A stretch of DNA of 6,381 nucleotides. Source: Actinobacteria bacterium UBA5975. GTDB taxonomy: Bacteria > Actinomycetota > Actinomycetes > Nanopelagicales > Nanopelagicaceae. Positions 6,344-6,381 of this stretch are shown here, piece after piece. The translations under genes and the position numbers were made by a program. The notes beneath the pieces were generated by a model. The model saw only the letters and a list, made by a program, of their open reading frames with translations. It searched no databases and was not told where the DNA came from. Within the stretch, counting starts at the first letter, position 1. Each line of letters starts with the position of its first letter. Location: contig DJBN01000008.1 in assembly GCA_002430075.1 (NCBI GenBank), positions 1-6,381 of the forward strand, read 5' to 3'.

Positions 6344-6381
6344 TTACTTAGCCTTCTTAGCTGCCTTCTTGCGCTTCTTTG
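6344..6381 (-). CDS. C-terminal end of a gene with a lysine-rich tail (partial)
   Basis: Read on the minus strand, the last eleven full codons give KKRKKAAKKAK followed by TAA at 6346-6344. The gene runs off the right edge of the window. Its stop lies ten bases from a bidirectional terminator, which is the expected place for a convergent gene end. Lysine- and alanine-rich tails are known in actinobacterial HU-like nucleoid proteins, topoisomerase I and some ribosomal or RNA-binding proteins. Nothing here decides between them, so no product is assigned. Confidence 0.6.
   Translation of the reverse strand, partial: KKRKKAAKKAK

Overview
This window looks like chromosomal DNA of an actinobacterium with moderate GC content (near or slightly below 50% by eye, not computed) and tightly packed genes. 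Three things point there. The M13 peptidase and MarR proteins match actinobacterial forms in their N-terminal and C-terminal wording. The permease carries a cysteine-bearing outer loop like those I recall from actinobacterial peptide transporters. The marR gene appears to be leaderless. A freshwater lineage such as Nanopelagicales (acI) would fit the compact layout and moderate GC, but that is inference only.

Layout. Positions 1-87 hold a perfect 16-bp inverted repeat and then a strong Shine-Dalgarno sequence. Positions 88-3103 (+) are three genes joined by TAATG stop/start overlaps: an OppB/DppB-type permease and the two ATPases OppD/DppD and OppF/DppF of a peptide ABC transporter. The substrate-binding protein and the second permease (OppC/DppC) are not in the window and probably lie to the left. 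A strong bidirectional terminator (3148-3188) separates this operon from a convergent minus-strand pair: an M13-family zinc metallopeptidase (3744-5696) followed by a small membrane-anchored, DUF4352-like protein (3197-3727). A 72-bp divergent region (5697-5768) lies between the peptidase and a MarR-family regulator (5769-6251, +). It holds a small palindrome, a leaderless-type promoter for marR and a weaker possible promoter for the peptidase. A second bidirectional terminator (6296-6333) follows marR. The right edge holds the last codons of a minus-strand gene with a lysine-rich C-terminus.

How the genes may work together. The transporter would import oligopeptides and power uptake with the two ATPases. 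The M13 enzyme would cleave peptides, apparently in the cytoplasm because no export signal is seen. The MarR protein is placed to regulate itself and possibly the peptidase unit. A shared peptide-use theme is plausible, but the transporter and peptidase are separate transcription units and nothing in the sequence shows joint control.

Most of the window is ordinary. The points most worth a second look are the marR/peptidase control region, the cysteine sets in the transporter subunits, the intercistronic hairpin at the left edge, and the small anchored protein coupled to the peptidase. I see no evidence of a wholly new system, mobile element, CRISPR array, tRNA or rRNA.
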